Positions 18,791 through 27,839 of a stretch of 64,000 nucleotides of DNA are shown here, piece by piece. This stretch comes from Wohlfahrtiimonas larvae (GTDB lineage Bacteria > Pseudomonadota > Gammaproteobacteria > Cardiobacteriales > Wohlfahrtiimonadaceae), in assembly GCF_039543665.1 (NCBI RefSeq), contig NZ_BAABKE010000002.1:310001-374000 (forward strand), read 5' to 3'. The position numbers and the translations under genes were made by a program. The notes beneath the pieces are model-generated. The model made no database searches. It had not been told where the DNA came from and worked only from the letters and a program-made list of their open reading frames with translations. Position 1 is the stretch's first letter, and each line of letters starts with the position of its first letter.

Positions 18791-19522
18791 TTAATCAAAT
18801 TGGAAGATATTCTTTAGGAAATCTTTTGCACGATCACTAGGTTCACCGTCAAAAAACTCATCTTTTGTTACATTATCAATGATTTCTCCTTGATCCATAA
18901 AAATAATACGATCAGCAACTCTGCGTGCAAAGCCCATTTCATGCGTTACACACATCATTGTCATACCTTCTTGTGCCAATTCCACCATAACATCTAAAAC
19001 TTCATGAATCATTTCAGGATCTAACGCAGATGTTGGTTCATCAAATAACATCACAACAGGATCCATAGCTAAGGCACGAGCAATAGCAACACGTTGTTGT
19101 TGCCCACCTGATAATTGGCTAGGAAATTTATGAGCGTGTGCGAGTAAGCCAACTCGATCTAATAAATTCATGGCCTTTTTATGAGCATCATCAGGATTGC
19201 GTTTTAAGACTTTTGTCTGTGCAATGATTAGGTTTTTTTCAATGCTCATATGAGGGAAAAGCTCAAAATGCTGAAAAACCATACCAACTTGAGATCGCAG
19301 ATGAGACAGATTAGTGTTTTTATCTGTGATATCTGTATGGTTAACAATAATTTTACCTTCTTGAATAGGTTCAAGTGCATTCACGCATTTTATTAAAGTG
19401 GATTTACCTGAGCCTGAAGGACCACAAACAACCACAACTTCTTTTTCTGCAATGTCTGCAGTACAATTATTCAGTACTTTAAAATTACCGTAGTATTTAC
19501 CTACATTTTGGAAATGAATCAT
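18791..19522 (-). CDS. gltL: Glutamate/aspartate ABC transporter ATPase
   Basis: 243 residues. Walker A GPSGSGKST, Q-loop QVGMVFQHFELFPHMS, signature LSGGQQQR, Walker B VVMLFDEPTSALDPEM, then H-loop CVTHEMGFARR: the polar-amino-acid (PAAT) ATPase subfamily. Powers uptake through GltJK. Its start overlaps the gltK stop by 4 bp. Confidence 0.9.
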   Translation of the reverse strand: MIHFQNVGKYYGNFKVLNNCTADIAEKEVVVVCGPSGSGKSTLIKCVNALEPIQEGKIIVNHTDITDKNTNLSHLRSQVGMVFQHFELFPHMSIEKNLIIAQTKVLKRNPDDAHKKAMNLLDRVGLLAHAHKFPSQLSGGQQQRVAIARALAMDPVVMLFDEPTSALDPEMIHEVLDVMVELAQEGMTMMCVTHEMGFARRVADRIIFMDQGEIIDNVTKDEFFDGEPSDRAKDFLKNIFQFD

Positions 19523-20202
19523 ATTTTGTTCCTTGATTGAATATAACGTACGCCACTTGAAACAGAGAAGCAGATAACAAAGTAAATAAAGCCTGCAAAT
19601 AAAATAAATTCAGTTTTGTAATCATTGTTATAGCCAATGATATCTGTCGCACGGAAGAAATCTGTCAAACTAATAATATAAACAAGTGATGTATCTTGGA
19701 ATAAGATAATGCCTTGTGTTAGTAATAATGGCACCATATTTCTAAAAGCTTGTGGTAAAATTACATAGCGTAATGCTTGTGCACGGGTCATGCCTAATGC
19801 TAATGCGGCTGAGTTCTGTCCGCTTTTAACGCTAGAAATACCAGCTCTGATAATTTCTGAATAGTAAGCAGCTTCAAATAATGAAAAGGCAACCATTGCA
19901 AGTACTAAACGAAAGCTAGTATTAGAACCATCTAATCCAAAAACTTTCTGCATTCCGGGGCCTATAATGAGATAGAACCACATTAATACCATGATTAATG
20001 GGATTGATCGAAAGGTGTTGACATATAATGCTGCAAACCATGCAAAAGGTTTTGGCATGAATAAGCGCATAATCGCAAGTATAGTTCCCCAAATAATGCC
20101 AACAGCAACAGCAACACCTGTCACTTGTAGTGTTACCCATAACCCTTTGAGTAAGGTTGGATAAGTATCAGCCAATACAGAGAAAAAAGTATATTCACCC
20201 AT
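19519..20202 (-). CDS. gltK: Glutamate/aspartate ABC transporter permease GltK
   Basis: 227 residues, about five membrane helices, HisM/GltK type. The EAA loop that contacts the ATPase is visible as EIIRAGISSVKSGQNSAALALGMTRAQALRYVILPQA. Follows gltJ by 1 bp and overlaps gltL, consistent with one gltIJKL transcript. Confidence 0.88.
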   Translation of the reverse strand: MGEYTFFSVLADTYPTLLKGLWVTLQVTGVAVAVGIIWGTILAIMRLFMPKPFAWFAALYVNTFRSIPLIMVLMWFYLIIGPGMQKVFGLDGSNTSFRLVLAMVAFSLFEAAYYSEIIRAGISSVKSGQNSAALALGMTRAQALRYVILPQAFRNMVPLLLTQGIILFQDTSLVYIISLTDFFRATDIIGYNNDYKTEFILFAGFIYFVICFSVSSGVRYIQSRNKI

Positions 20203-20203
20203 A

Positions 20204-20938
20204 TCAATGACCTCCCGAAATTAAGCCAGGAATTTTAGTTTTGACTTCAATAAAACGCATTCCCCACATCAAAAGGACGTTGATGATGATAAAAATGACC
20301 GTAATTACAATGAAAGATTCATAAGCTTTAGCTGTGTAATCATTAATCTGAGCTGCTTGGCGAGATAATTCCATTAAGCCAATAGTTTGCAATACTGCTG
20401 AGTTTTTGAAAATATTCAATAATTCAGAGGTTAATGGTGGAATTACGATGCGAAATGCTTGAGGCATAATGACATAACGATAAGCTTGTGGCAGCGTGAA
20501 GCCCATTGCTAGTGAAGCATTTTTTTGTCCACCTGCCAATGATTGTATGCCAGAACGCACTTGTTCTGCGATACGTGCTGATGTAAATAGTCCTAAACAT
20601 AAAATACCTGCTGTGAGGATTTGTATATGTGGATCTAAATTTTTGATTCCTTGTCCTAGGCTCTTAGGTAATAATTCGGGCCAGACATAAAACCAAAAAA
20701 ATAACTGAACAATGATTGGCACATTACGTAATGCTTCAACGTATGCGGCACCAATAAAATTTAAAAAGCGGTTTGGCAATGTTCTTAATATACCAATAAT
20801 TGTTCCGCAAAAGAGTGCTAAGCACCAACTCAGTGATGACGTGATCACTGTCCATTTAAGACCTTCCAAAATCCAGTCAAAATATGTTTCTGTTCCGACC
20901 GCAGATTGGAATAGAAAACTGAAATCTAAACCAAACAT
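20204..20938 (-). CDS. gltJ: Glutamate/aspartate ABC transporter permease GltJ
   Basis: About 244 residues. It resembles E. coli GltJ through GILRTLPNRFLNFIGAAYVE, ALRNVPIIVQLFFWFYVWPE and the EAA loop QSLAGGQKNASLAMGF. The open frame begins at a GTG (20962), but GGGG lies 7 nt before ATG 20938, giving MFGLDFSFLFQ and the expected N-terminus. Pairs with GltK in the membrane. Confidence 0.88.
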   Translation of the reverse strand: MFGLDFSFLFQSAVGTETYFDWILEGLKWTVITSSLSWCLALFCGTIIGILRTLPNRFLNFIGAAYVEALRNVPIIVQLFFWFYVWPELLPKSLGQGIKNLDPHIQILTAGILCLGLFTSARIAEQVRSGIQSLAGGQKNASLAMGFTLPQAYRYVIMPQAFRIVIPPLTSELLNIFKNSAVLQTIGLMELSRQAAQINDYTAKAYESFIVITVIFIIINVLLMWGMRFIEVKTKIPGLISGGH

Positions 20939-20959
20939 CTTGAAACCCCACAAATAAGC

Positions 20960-20977
20960 CACCGCTCAAATGCGGTG
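20960..20977 (-). repeat. GC-rich hairpin between gltI and gltJ
   Basis: CACCGC / GCGGTG around a 6-nt loop, no T-run. Hairpins here often protect the 3' end of the binding-protein mRNA, giving more GltI than permease. That role is inferred. Confidence 0.5.
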
Positions 20978-21018
20978 ACTTTAATATGAATCATAATTAT
21001 TTTTGTTGACAGATTAGA

Positions 21019-21909
21019 CTATTGAAATGCCTTGTCATTTGGTGTTTTGAATAATTCTGTCATTTCTTCAGAAACAGGGAATTCTAAGTTAACACCGCGA
21101 GGAGGAATCGGCTGTGTAAACCATTTATTGTATAATGCTTCTAACTCACCAGACTTTGACATTTCAGCAATTGTGAAGTCAGCAACTTCTTTAATGCCTG
21201 CGTCTCCTTTTTTGAACATACATGCGTAAGCTTCTTTACCTTGAGATGTACCTGTAACCACCCATTTTTGTGGGTCGCGAGATTTAGCGCGTTCACCATA
21301 CAATAAGGAATCATCCATAACAAAGGCTGCACCACGTCCACCAGCAAGCATCATGAATGCATCGCCATGATCTTTTAAGGATTGTACTTTCATATTCATG
21401 TTATTTTTCTGATTCATCTCATTGAGAACACGTTCAGATGTTGTGCCAGCGGTTGTAATAACAACTTTATTATTTAAATCAGAAAAATCTTTGATACCAG
21501 AATCTTTATCAGTCACTAATTTAATATTAATGATGAATATAGTATTGGAGAATCCAGCCTCTTGAGCACGGCTTGTGTTATGTGTCGTAGAGCCGCACTC
21601 AATATCGATTGTGCCATTATTCACAAGTGGAATACGGTTTTGTGAAGTGATGGGTGAAAGTTTAACATTTAACTTTTTACCTAGTTTTTTTTCAATATTT
21701 TCAACAATTTTCATGCTGATATCATGAGAATAACCAATAACATTTTGGTTGTTATCATAATATGAAAAAGGTATTGATGATTCACGATGACCGACAGAAA
21801 TAGTACCAGAATCATTAATTTTTTTTAATACACCAGTCAATTCTTGTGCTGAGCTGATTCCCATTAAGCATGCTGATGCAATTGCTAATCCTAATAACTG
21901 CTTTTTCAT
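21019..21909 (-). CDS. gltI: Glutamate/aspartate periplasmic binding protein GltI
   Basis: 296 residues. Signal peptide 1-21 (ending SSA before QE). The mature protein begins with GTISVGHRESSIPFSYYD and continues GYSHDISMKIVENIEKKL, which closely follows the GltI pattern; a class 3 solute-binding protein of the PAAT family. First gene of gltIJKL. Confidence 0.9.
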   Translation of the reverse strand: MKKQLLGLAIASACLMGISSAQELTGVLKKINDSGTISVGHRESSIPFSYYDNNQNVIGYSHDISMKIVENIEKKLGKKLNVKLSPITSQNRIPLVNNGTIDIECGSTTHNTSRAQEAGFSNTIFIINIKLVTDKDSGIKDFSDLNNKVVITTAGTTSERVLNEMNQKNNMNMKVQSLKDHGDAFMMLAGGRGAAFVMDDSLLYGERAKSRDPQKWVVTGTSQGKEAYACMFKKGDAGIKEVADFTIAEMSKSGELEALYNKWFTQPIPPRGVNLEFPVSEEMTELFKTPNDKAFQ

Positions 21910-22354
21910 AACTTCCCCTTATTCCTTTAGTATATTGTGAGAACTTATTAAAATATCTTTTTTATAGATATCTTTTAAGTTCTTATTTTTATATTACAAA
22001 TAAACTACGTTTGCAATGAAAATATGTTTTTAATTTGTAGTTTACTTTTTGGTAAAAATTATTGTATGTTATTTATTTTTTCAATATTTCGACAATATTA
22101 GTGAAAATAATCACTGTTTTTTACTAGTTTTATCATTTAGATCTCAATACTTAAATTATTTTTCATAATTGTTTGTATTAAAAGAATTTTATCATAGTAT
22201 TTGGCTGCATAAAATACTAATTAAAGAGTGTTTGATTGTTTTAAATAATCCGTCCATCATTTATCTGAAAATTTAGCTAATTTGTAGCATTATTTTATGT
22301 ATGAATATGATAAAACAGGAGGGGCGATTTATTTAATTAAAAAAGAGAGTGATT
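21910..22354. other. Gene-free divergent promoter region, gltI / aminotransferase
   Basis: About 445 bp, strongly AT-rich. It must hold the promoters of gltI (leftward) and the aminotransferase (rightward). No ORF or RNA gene was recognised. Besides the CRP-like site at 22100, a CAATATT direct repeat (22082-22088 and 22093-22099) is present. Confidence 0.5.
22100..22115. promoter_or_regulatory. CRP-like operator candidate
   Basis: AGTGA-AAATAA-TCACT: perfectly symmetric 5-bp arms with 6-bp spacer. The core GTGA-N6-TCAC is that of CRP/Vfr sites. It lies about 190 bp before gltI and 240 bp before the aminotransferase. Confidence 0.4.
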
Positions 22355-23560
22355 ATGATTTCTGAATTTTATACGCCAATTCGTACAATTATGACGCCAG
22401 GGCCTGTTGAAGCTCATCCTTCTGTTTTACGCAAAATGGCAACACCAACAATTGGGCAATTTGATCCATATTTTTTGAAAATTATGGATGAAGTTAAAGA
22501 GATGATTAAAGTGCCATTTCAAACCAAAAATAAACAAGCTTTTGCTGTGGATGGTACATCACGTGCAGGGCTGGAAGCAGCTCTGATTGGTTTGATCGAA
22601 GCAGGCGATAAAGTGCTCATTCCATGTTATGGGCGATTCAGTTATTTATTAGCTGAAATTGCAGAGCGTGCTAAAGCTGAAGTGATTTATTTAGAGAAAG
22701 ATTGGTATGAACCTTTTCAGCAAGAAGAGATCATTGAAGCGATTCAAAAGCATCAGCCTAAAATTGTTACGTTAGTGCATGGTGAAACTGCCAATGGACA
22801 AATGCAGGCGATTAACAAGGTAGGTAAATTTTGTCGTGAACAAGATATTTTCTTTGTGGTAGATTTTGTGGCAACTTATGGTGGTATTCCATTAGCAATT
22901 GATGATTGGTGTGTGGATATTGCGATTGCAGGTACACAAAAATGTGTGAGCGTACCATCAGGTTTGTCTTTGGTGACATATAATGATCGTGTTGAACAAG
23001 TTTTAACAGCACGTTATCAAAAAGAATTAGGGCTAAGTAAAAATATTCGTAATGATAATCACATTACTAGTAACTATTTAGATTTGAGCCAACTACAACG
23101 TTATTGGGGCGAAGAACGCATTAATCATCACACGGAAGCGACTTCTATGGTTTATGGTTTACATGAAGGATTGCGCTTATTGATTAATGAAGGTATTGAA
23201 GCTGTATGGGATCGACATGCTTTAAATAATAGGGCGATTGAGGCAGGGATTTTAGCAATGGGATTGGCGATTTATGGTAATCCTAAAACAAAGATGGCAA
23301 CAGTAACTTCTATCATGGTGCCTGAAGGAATTAATTGTGATGCAGTTCGAGCAATGTTATTGAATGAATTTGGTGTTGAAATCGCAGGGTCATTTGGCTC
23401 ATTGGCAGGCAAAGTTTGGCGAATTGGTAATATGGGATTCAGTAGCCGAAAAGAGAATGTATTGCATGTGTTGGCTGCATTTGAAGCAGTTTTGTTATTC
23501 CATGGTGCAAATATTAATCCTGGTGCAGCAGTTCAAGCAGCTTTAAAAGTTTATTTATAA
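22355..23560 (+). CDS. Class V aminotransferase, PucG-like (ureidoglycine-glyoxylate type)
   Basis: About 401 residues, a PLP enzyme. PRTIMTPGPVE-type opening (RTIMTPGPVEAHPSVLRKM), GQFDP, VDGTSRAGLEA, IPCYGRFSYLLAEIAER, VHGETANGQM, the PLP lysine in GTQKC (about K196) and TSNYLDLSQLQRYW follow B. subtilis PucG nearly motif for motif. PucG transfers the amino group of ureidoglycine to glyoxylate in purine breakdown. No other purine-catabolism gene is nearby, so alanine- or serine-glyoxylate transamination remains possible. An alternative GTG start lies two codons earlier. Confidence 0.8.
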   Translation: MISEFYTPIRTIMTPGPVEAHPSVLRKMATPTIGQFDPYFLKIMDEVKEMIKVPFQTKNKQAFAVDGTSRAGLEAALIGLIEAGDKVLIPCYGRFSYLLAEIAERAKAEVIYLEKDWYEPFQQEEIIEAIQKHQPKIVTLVHGETANGQMQAINKVGKFCREQDIFFVVDFVATYGGIPLAIDDWCVDIAIAGTQKCVSVPSGLSLVTYNDRVEQVLTARYQKELGLSKNIRNDNHITSNYLDLSQLQRYWGEERINHHTEATSMVYGLHEGLRLLINEGIEAVWDRHALNNRAIEAGILAMGLAIYGNPKTKMATVTSIMVPEGINCDAVRAMLLNEFGVEIAGSFGSLAGKVWRIGNMGFSSRKENVLHVLAAFEAVLLFHGANINPGAAVQAALKVYL

Positions 23561-23588
23561 CTTTAAGTTATATTTTTGTAAGATAGCA

Positions 23589-23612
23589 AAAACCCGCATA
23601 TTTGCGGGTTTT
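23589..23612. terminator. Terminator between aminotransferase and cpxP
   Basis: AAAACCCGCA / TGCGGGTTTT, 10-bp stem with 4-nt loop, tracts on both sides, between convergent genes. Confidence 0.9.
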
Positions 23613-23629
23613 AATTTGTTATTTGTCTA

Positions 23630-24103
23630 TTAGTTGTTATGTTTCATGTTGTGATTGCCACCATTCATTCGATGTTCACCTTTTTTGCCTGTCATGTGAC
23701 GATTTTTTTGATGGTTTTGCATCATTTCTGAATGTTGAGCGCGTTGCTCTGGAGTTAAGATTTGATTCATGGCATGACGGTGTTTCATCTTGCGTACTGC
23801 GCGATCATCGCGTTGTTTTTGTGCTAATTGTTTAGCTTCATCTTCATTGAATTTAGGGTTATTGTAGAATTTTTCCATTTCTGCTCTGTGAGCTTCACGA
23901 GCAGCTTGATTCTCTGTACGTATATTTTCATGCAATGTTTTCATTTGAGCACGTTGTTCATCTGTTAATTTTAACTCTTGGCTCATATGATTGTATGCTT
24001 GATCATCCATATTGTGATTTTTATTACCTTGATGCATTTGTGCCATTGCTGATCCTGAGAGTGCAATCATTGCGATAACAGTTAAAGCGATTTTATTTTT
24101 CAT
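23630..24103 (-). CDS. cpxP: Spy/CpxP-family periplasmic protein
   Basis: About 157 residues. Signal peptide ending SAMA before QM. Two LTxxQ motifs (LTDEQRAQM and LTPEQRAQH) define the family, which includes the CpxA inhibitor CpxP and the chaperone Spy. Both ends of the mature protein are rich in Met, His and Asn, suggesting metal binding as in ZraP/CnrX relatives. The frame extends 40 codons upstream, but AAGGAAAG just before ATG 24103 and the signal peptide fix the start. Divergent from cpxRA, as in enterobacteria. Confidence 0.85.
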   Translation of the reverse strand: MKNKIALTVIAMIALSGSAMAQMHQGNKNHNMDDQAYNHMSQELKLTDEQRAQMKTLHENIRTENQAAREAHRAEMEKFYNNPKFNEDEAKQLAQKQRDDRAVRKMKHRHAMNQILTPEQRAQHSEMMQNHQKNRHMTGKKGEHRMNGGNHNMKHNN

Positions 24104-24191
24104 AATACTTTCCTTTTTGTTGTTAAATGATAGATGTTTTACTGATTGAATATATCTTAAAATGTAGGATGTAAAAGAGAGTGTATCTATT

Positions 24192-24206
24192 GTAAATGGG
24201 CGTAAA
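24192..24206 (+). promoter_or_regulatory. CpxR box
   Basis: GTAAATGGGCGTAAA is an exact GTAAA-N5-GTAAA CpxR site. It lies 53 bp before cpxR and 88 bp before cpxP, so it could serve autoregulation in both directions. Confidence 0.8.
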
Positions 24207-24259
24207 TCTTTCTCTGAAGTCAATAATTAGAGCTATAATGCGATAAAGCAAGGAGAATA

Positions 24260-24952
24260 ATGATTATGGAACACATTTTATTGGTTGATGATGATTTACA
24301 ATTACAATCTCTGATTTCAGAGCTATTAACATTTGAAGGCTTTAAAGTGGATGTCTGCAATAATGGCGAAGAATGTATTGAATATATGAAGCATACAACG
24401 CCGGATGTTTTAGTGTTAGATGTTATGATGCCTAAAAAGAATGGTTGGGATACATTGCGTGAGATCAGACAAAATAATCCATTGCTACCTGTTTTAATGT
24501 TGTCTGCTAAAGGTGATAGCATTGATCGTGTTTTAGGGCTTGAGTTGGGTGCAGATGATTATATTGGTAAACCATTTGATGATCGTGAATTAATTGCACG
24601 CATTCGTGCGCTGTTGCGCCGTGCTAACGCTGAAGATATTCCGCAAGATTCTAAAGTTATTAAAATTGATCAATTAGAATTAAATCAAACACAATTTCAA
24701 GCGACATTCGCCAATGAACCCATAGAGTTAACTTATACAGAATTTTCTCTATTGTTATATATGGTAAAAAATCGTGGGAAAGCGATCAGTCGTGATGAAT
24801 TGAGTCGAGAAATTTTAGGTAAACGTCATCAAGCATTTGATCGTGTGATTGATATGCATGTGAGTAATCTTCGTAAAAAAATACCAGATCGTGAAAATGG
24901 TATGCCATGGTTTAAAACCATTCATGGTTTAGGCTATATGTTTATTGAGTAA
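24260..24952 (+). CDS. cpxR: Envelope-stress response regulator CpxR
   Basis: 230 residues, OmpR/PhoB family. Receiver domain with acidic pocket LLVDDDLQ, phosphorylated Asp in VLDVMMP (about D54), and LGADDYIGKPFD; winged-helix domain with TYTEFSLLLYMVKNRG and GKRHQAFDRVIDMHVSNLRKK, the CpxR-type ending. Activates periplasmic folding and quality-control genes. AGGAG lies 4 nt before the ATG. cpxA follows 3 bp later. Confidence 0.92.
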   Translation: MIMEHILLVDDDLQLQSLISELLTFEGFKVDVCNNGEECIEYMKHTTPDVLVLDVMMPKKNGWDTLREIRQNNPLLPVLMLSAKGDSIDRVLGLELGADDYIGKPFDDRELIARIRALLRRANAEDIPQDSKVIKIDQLELNQTQFQATFANEPIELTYTEFSLLLYMVKNRGKAISRDELSREILGKRHQAFDRVIDMHVSNLRKKIPDRENGMPWFKTIHGLGYMFIE

Positions 24953-24955
24953 TGA

Positions 24956-26284
24956 ATGATGCGAAAATTTTTTTCCTTATTAAGTGTACGAATCTTTTTT
25001 GTTTTTTTAATTTACTGCATTGTGGTGGTTTCTGTTGCGATTATTATTCCAACGTTGGATCAACGTAGGATTAGAGAAGTACCAACAGTAGAGAGAGAAA
25101 AAATTCAACAGCGTCTATATCGTTTATTGCGGATGAAACATGGTAATCAGGGGCGATTCATTGCTATCCCGAAAACTAGTGATCCGGAATATTTAGCGTA
25201 CTCAATTGCAAGTGTTGATAATCAAGATTATAGGGAATTTATTACTGCGGTTGTGGACGAAAGTGAACCTCATCAACAGGCGATTAATGCAAATATGATT
25301 ATGGGGCCATTTGAAGTTGAAAACTTGAATTATCAATTTTATTTGTTATTTCCCAAATTACCCCAATCATACTATGTTAGTCAAATGTTTAGCTCGCCAT
25401 CATTGCTGATCATTATGATGATGTTTGCAAGTTTGCCCTTTATTTTTATTTTAACCTACTCTTTATATCGACCAATTTTACGATTGAAGAAAGCTTCTGA
25501 AAGGGTGGCGGAAGGCGATTGGGTCACAGATCCTCAGTTGGAGAAAGGTGCGCTAGAATTTGGTTACTTGGGGCAAAGTTTTAATAAAATGGTGGCAGCA
25601 TTACAAGAAGCAGAGGCAGAAAAGAATCGTTTGTTTGGCAATATGTCACATGAATTAAGAACACCATTAACGAGAATTCGTTTAACGAATGGTATGCTAC
25701 GCCGTAAAGCGGATTCATCTTTAGAACCTGATATTGACCATATTGAGCAAAATTTGATTTTAATTGAAGATCGAATTCAAGCCATGTTATCGTTATCGCG
25801 AGAATTAATTTTAAGTCGTGATAAATATGAAACAATTCATTTGCCTGATGCGCTGATTGAATTATTGGCAGAAGCTACATTTGAAGCAGATGCTAATGGA
25901 AAGATCTTGAGCTATCAGGATATTCCCAATATTCAATTATTGTTGAATGTAGAAAATTTTAGAAGTGGTATTGAAAATATTTTGAGAAATGCCATTCATT
26001 ATGCGCGTCAAAAAATAGCGGTTGTATTTCATATAGAGAATAATGAGTTATGTATTATCATCTCTGATGATGGGCCAGGAGTTAAATCAGCTGATTTAGA
26101 AAAATTGTTTGAAGCTTTTTATCGATCAGAAAATACAGAGGTTCCTGATTCTAATGGAGCGGGTTTAGGATTAGCCATCGCTGGTCATATGGTCAAAAGT
26201 CATCATGGTACGATTAAAGCTAGAAATGGTGAGCTAGGTGGTCTAGAAATAGTTCTAACGTTGCCTATTGTATTGGTTCAGTAA
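24956..26284 (+). CDS. cpxA: Sensor histidine kinase CpxA
   Basis: 442 residues. Membrane segments at about 9-30 and 150-170 enclose a periplasmic sensor domain. They are followed by HAMP (SLYRPILRLKKASERVAEG), the phosphoacceptor His in MSHELRTPLTRIR, N-box ENILRNAIHYA, and ATP-lid boxes DDGPGV and GAGLGLAI. Phosphorylates CpxR when envelope proteins misfold; CpxP would inhibit it. The last 20 bp overlap the convergent DUF2233 gene, leaving no room for a terminator. Confidence 0.92.
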   Translation: MMRKFFSLLSVRIFFVFLIYCIVVVSVAIIIPTLDQRRIREVPTVEREKIQQRLYRLLRMKHGNQGRFIAIPKTSDPEYLAYSIASVDNQDYREFITAVVDESEPHQQAINANMIMGPFEVENLNYQFYLLFPKLPQSYYVSQMFSSPSLLIIMMMFASLPFIFILTYSLYRPILRLKKASERVAEGDWVTDPQLEKGALEFGYLGQSFNKMVAALQEAEAEKNRLFGNMSHELRTPLTRIRLTNGMLRRKADSSLEPDIDHIEQNLILIEDRIQAMLSLSRELILSRDKYETIHLPDALIELLAEATFEADANGKILSYQDIPNIQLLLNVENFRSGIENILRNAIHYARQKIAVVFHIENNELCIIISDDGPGVKSADLEKLFEAFYRSENTEVPDSNGAGLGLAIAGHMVKSHHGTIKARNGELGGLEIVLTLPIVLVQ

Positions 26285-27044
26285 CTGCCCAAATACCTAC
26301 ATAAGGGCGCACATTCCAGAAAGGTGCGCCATAAATTTTGCCTTGATAATAGAGTTGTGATAACGTGCCGTCCAAATAGAGCGCATTATCACAACCTAAT
26401 TTTTCTTGGAAAAATTTAGCAAAATAATAAAAATTAATAGGTTTTTGTGTAATGGAAAAATATGTTATGTGATCTTTAACGCAAACACCACTGCGATATT
26501 TTAAGCTATCTGAGGTTGAAAAAAATTTTGGGTGTAATTGGCCGTTAATAACTAGCATAGGACCCGATTGCGTAGCATCAACAATATTATATTTATTCTG
26601 TTCTTTGAGAAATTCCTCAGTTTCTAATACGTAATGTTGTCCAGATTGATCTATGAAAAATACACCGTTAGGGATGAGTGAAAAGTTTCCTATTGCATCT
26701 TTGCGTGTTACTTGATTCAGCACTTGTAATCTTTCGCCATTTTCAACATGCCAACCTAGTGGTGTTTGATCTCGTCCATATATTCCCGAGTTTGTTGCAA
26801 AAAGAACCTGTTTTTTTTGTTTTGCTAATGTTTTGGTCAACCCATTGAATGATTGATAAGCCTGATCAGTATTGGGTTGTTTCCAAAACAATTGCAAATG
26901 ATCATCTTGGGAAACTTCCGCAACTACAAAATCAACTTGATGATATGTCACTTCTCTAATATCTAAGGCAAAAGAGAGATTGTGTATCGCTAAAAAGCTG
27001 ATGAATATATTTATAGTAGTGTAGCGGCGCTTCCAGTTATGCAT
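26265..27044 (-). CDS. Phosphodiester glycosidase family (DUF2233) exported protein
   Basis: 259 residues with a signal peptide (about 1-26, ending SFA). Family features are FATNSGIYGRDQTPLGWHVENGE, SLIPNGVFFID, ATQSGPMLVINGQLHP, RSGVC, and ALYLDGTLSQLY near the C-terminus. Members related to the uncovering enzyme NAGPA cleave sugar-phosphodiesters. The bacterial substrate is unknown. It begins 3 bp after the SuhB-like gene, so it ends a four-gene operon. Confidence 0.8.
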   Translation of the reverse strand: MHNWKRRYTTINIFISFLAIHNLSFALDIREVTYHQVDFVVAEVSQDDHLQLFWKQPNTDQAYQSFNGLTKTLAKQKKQVLFATNSGIYGRDQTPLGWHVENGERLQVLNQVTRKDAIGNFSLIPNGVFFIDQSGQHYVLETEEFLKEQNKYNIVDATQSGPMLVINGQLHPKFFSTSDSLKYRSGVCVKDHITYFSITQKPINFYYFAKFFQEKLGCDNALYLDGTLSQLYYQGKIYGAPFWNVRPYVGIWAVTEPIQ

Positions 27045-27047
27045 AGA

Positions 27048-27824
27048 TTATCTAGCTTGATGAATGGATTGTAATAAAGGTTTTAGTAGTTTAGGTGATG
27101 CAAATGCAATATTTTCTGAGCTTAAATCAACTTCATTACCTTGGAAATCTGCAGCTAAAGCACCACTTTCTAAGGCAATTAAAACTGCGGCGAAGTGATC
27201 GCATGCATTAAATTCTGTTAACCAAGCAGCTGATGCTTTGCCTTCTGCTAAATCGCAAATTGCTAATGCTGGATCCCCAACAACACGAACGCCCATAGAT
27301 AGATGGTGTAAGTGGGATGTCATTAATGCATATTCTTTTGTTAAGGATTTATCATTAGTCATTAATAATGAATCTGACAGTTTGCCGCTATGCTTTGGTA
27401 GGCGCATTCGGATATCATTGACAGTGGCACCTTCATTTTTAACTGCCATATATTCTTTTTGTGAAATAGGCATATAAATATATGCAGCTGTAAGTTTATC
27501 ATCAACCATGTAAGCAACAGAAACAGCAAAGTCAGAATTACCTCCTAGGAAATTTGATTTACCGACGATACCACTTACATACCAATATGATCTATTATTG
27601 GCTTTACCATGCACACCATCACACTTTGTTTCTACTGTATGATCAGGATAAGCATATAAGATTTCTTTTGCAATTTCAGATTCAATTTGTTTATAGAAAA
27701 TTGTAAAACGCTCAGTTTCTTCACGCTGAGATTGACTGAGTTTTGCAGTTTGTTCAAAAATTTGGTTGATTAAACGGCTAACTTTTGAAACGCTTTTCTG
27801 TGCAATTGTTAATTGTGGGTTCAT
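27048..27824 (-). CDS. Inositol-monophosphatase-like protein, SuhB-related, active site degraded
   Basis: 258 residues, normal SuhB length, and the whole fold aligns by eye with SuhB (FAVSVAYMVDDKLTAAYIYMP, GDPALAICDLAEGKASA). The metal-binding motif that should read about WVIDPLDGTTNF is WYVSGIVGKSNF, so both aspartates are gone, and the GEE stretch before it is also missing. Only the Asp of the second motif survives (NACDHFAA). It is therefore probably not a phosphatase. E. coli SuhB also acts with NusA in antitermination without needing catalysis, a possible retained role. Operon with deoC-like and DUF2233 genes. Confidence 0.75.
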   Translation of the reverse strand: MNPQLTIAQKSVSKVSRLINQIFEQTAKLSQSQREETERFTIFYKQIESEIAKEILYAYPDHTVETKCDGVHGKANNRSYWYVSGIVGKSNFLGGNSDFAVSVAYMVDDKLTAAYIYMPISQKEYMAVKNEGATVNDIRMRLPKHSGKLSDSLLMTNDKSLTKEYALMTSHLHHLSMGVRVVGDPALAICDLAEGKASAAWLTEFNACDHFAAVLIALESGALAADFQGNEVDLSSENIAFASPKLLKPLLQSIHQAR

Positions 27825-27839
27825 AAAACTCTCAAACTA

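Noticed and set aside
20960..20977. gltI-gltJ hairpin as a terminator
   Set aside because: No T-run follows, and the permease genes downstream belong to the same transporter. mRNA stabilisation is more likely.
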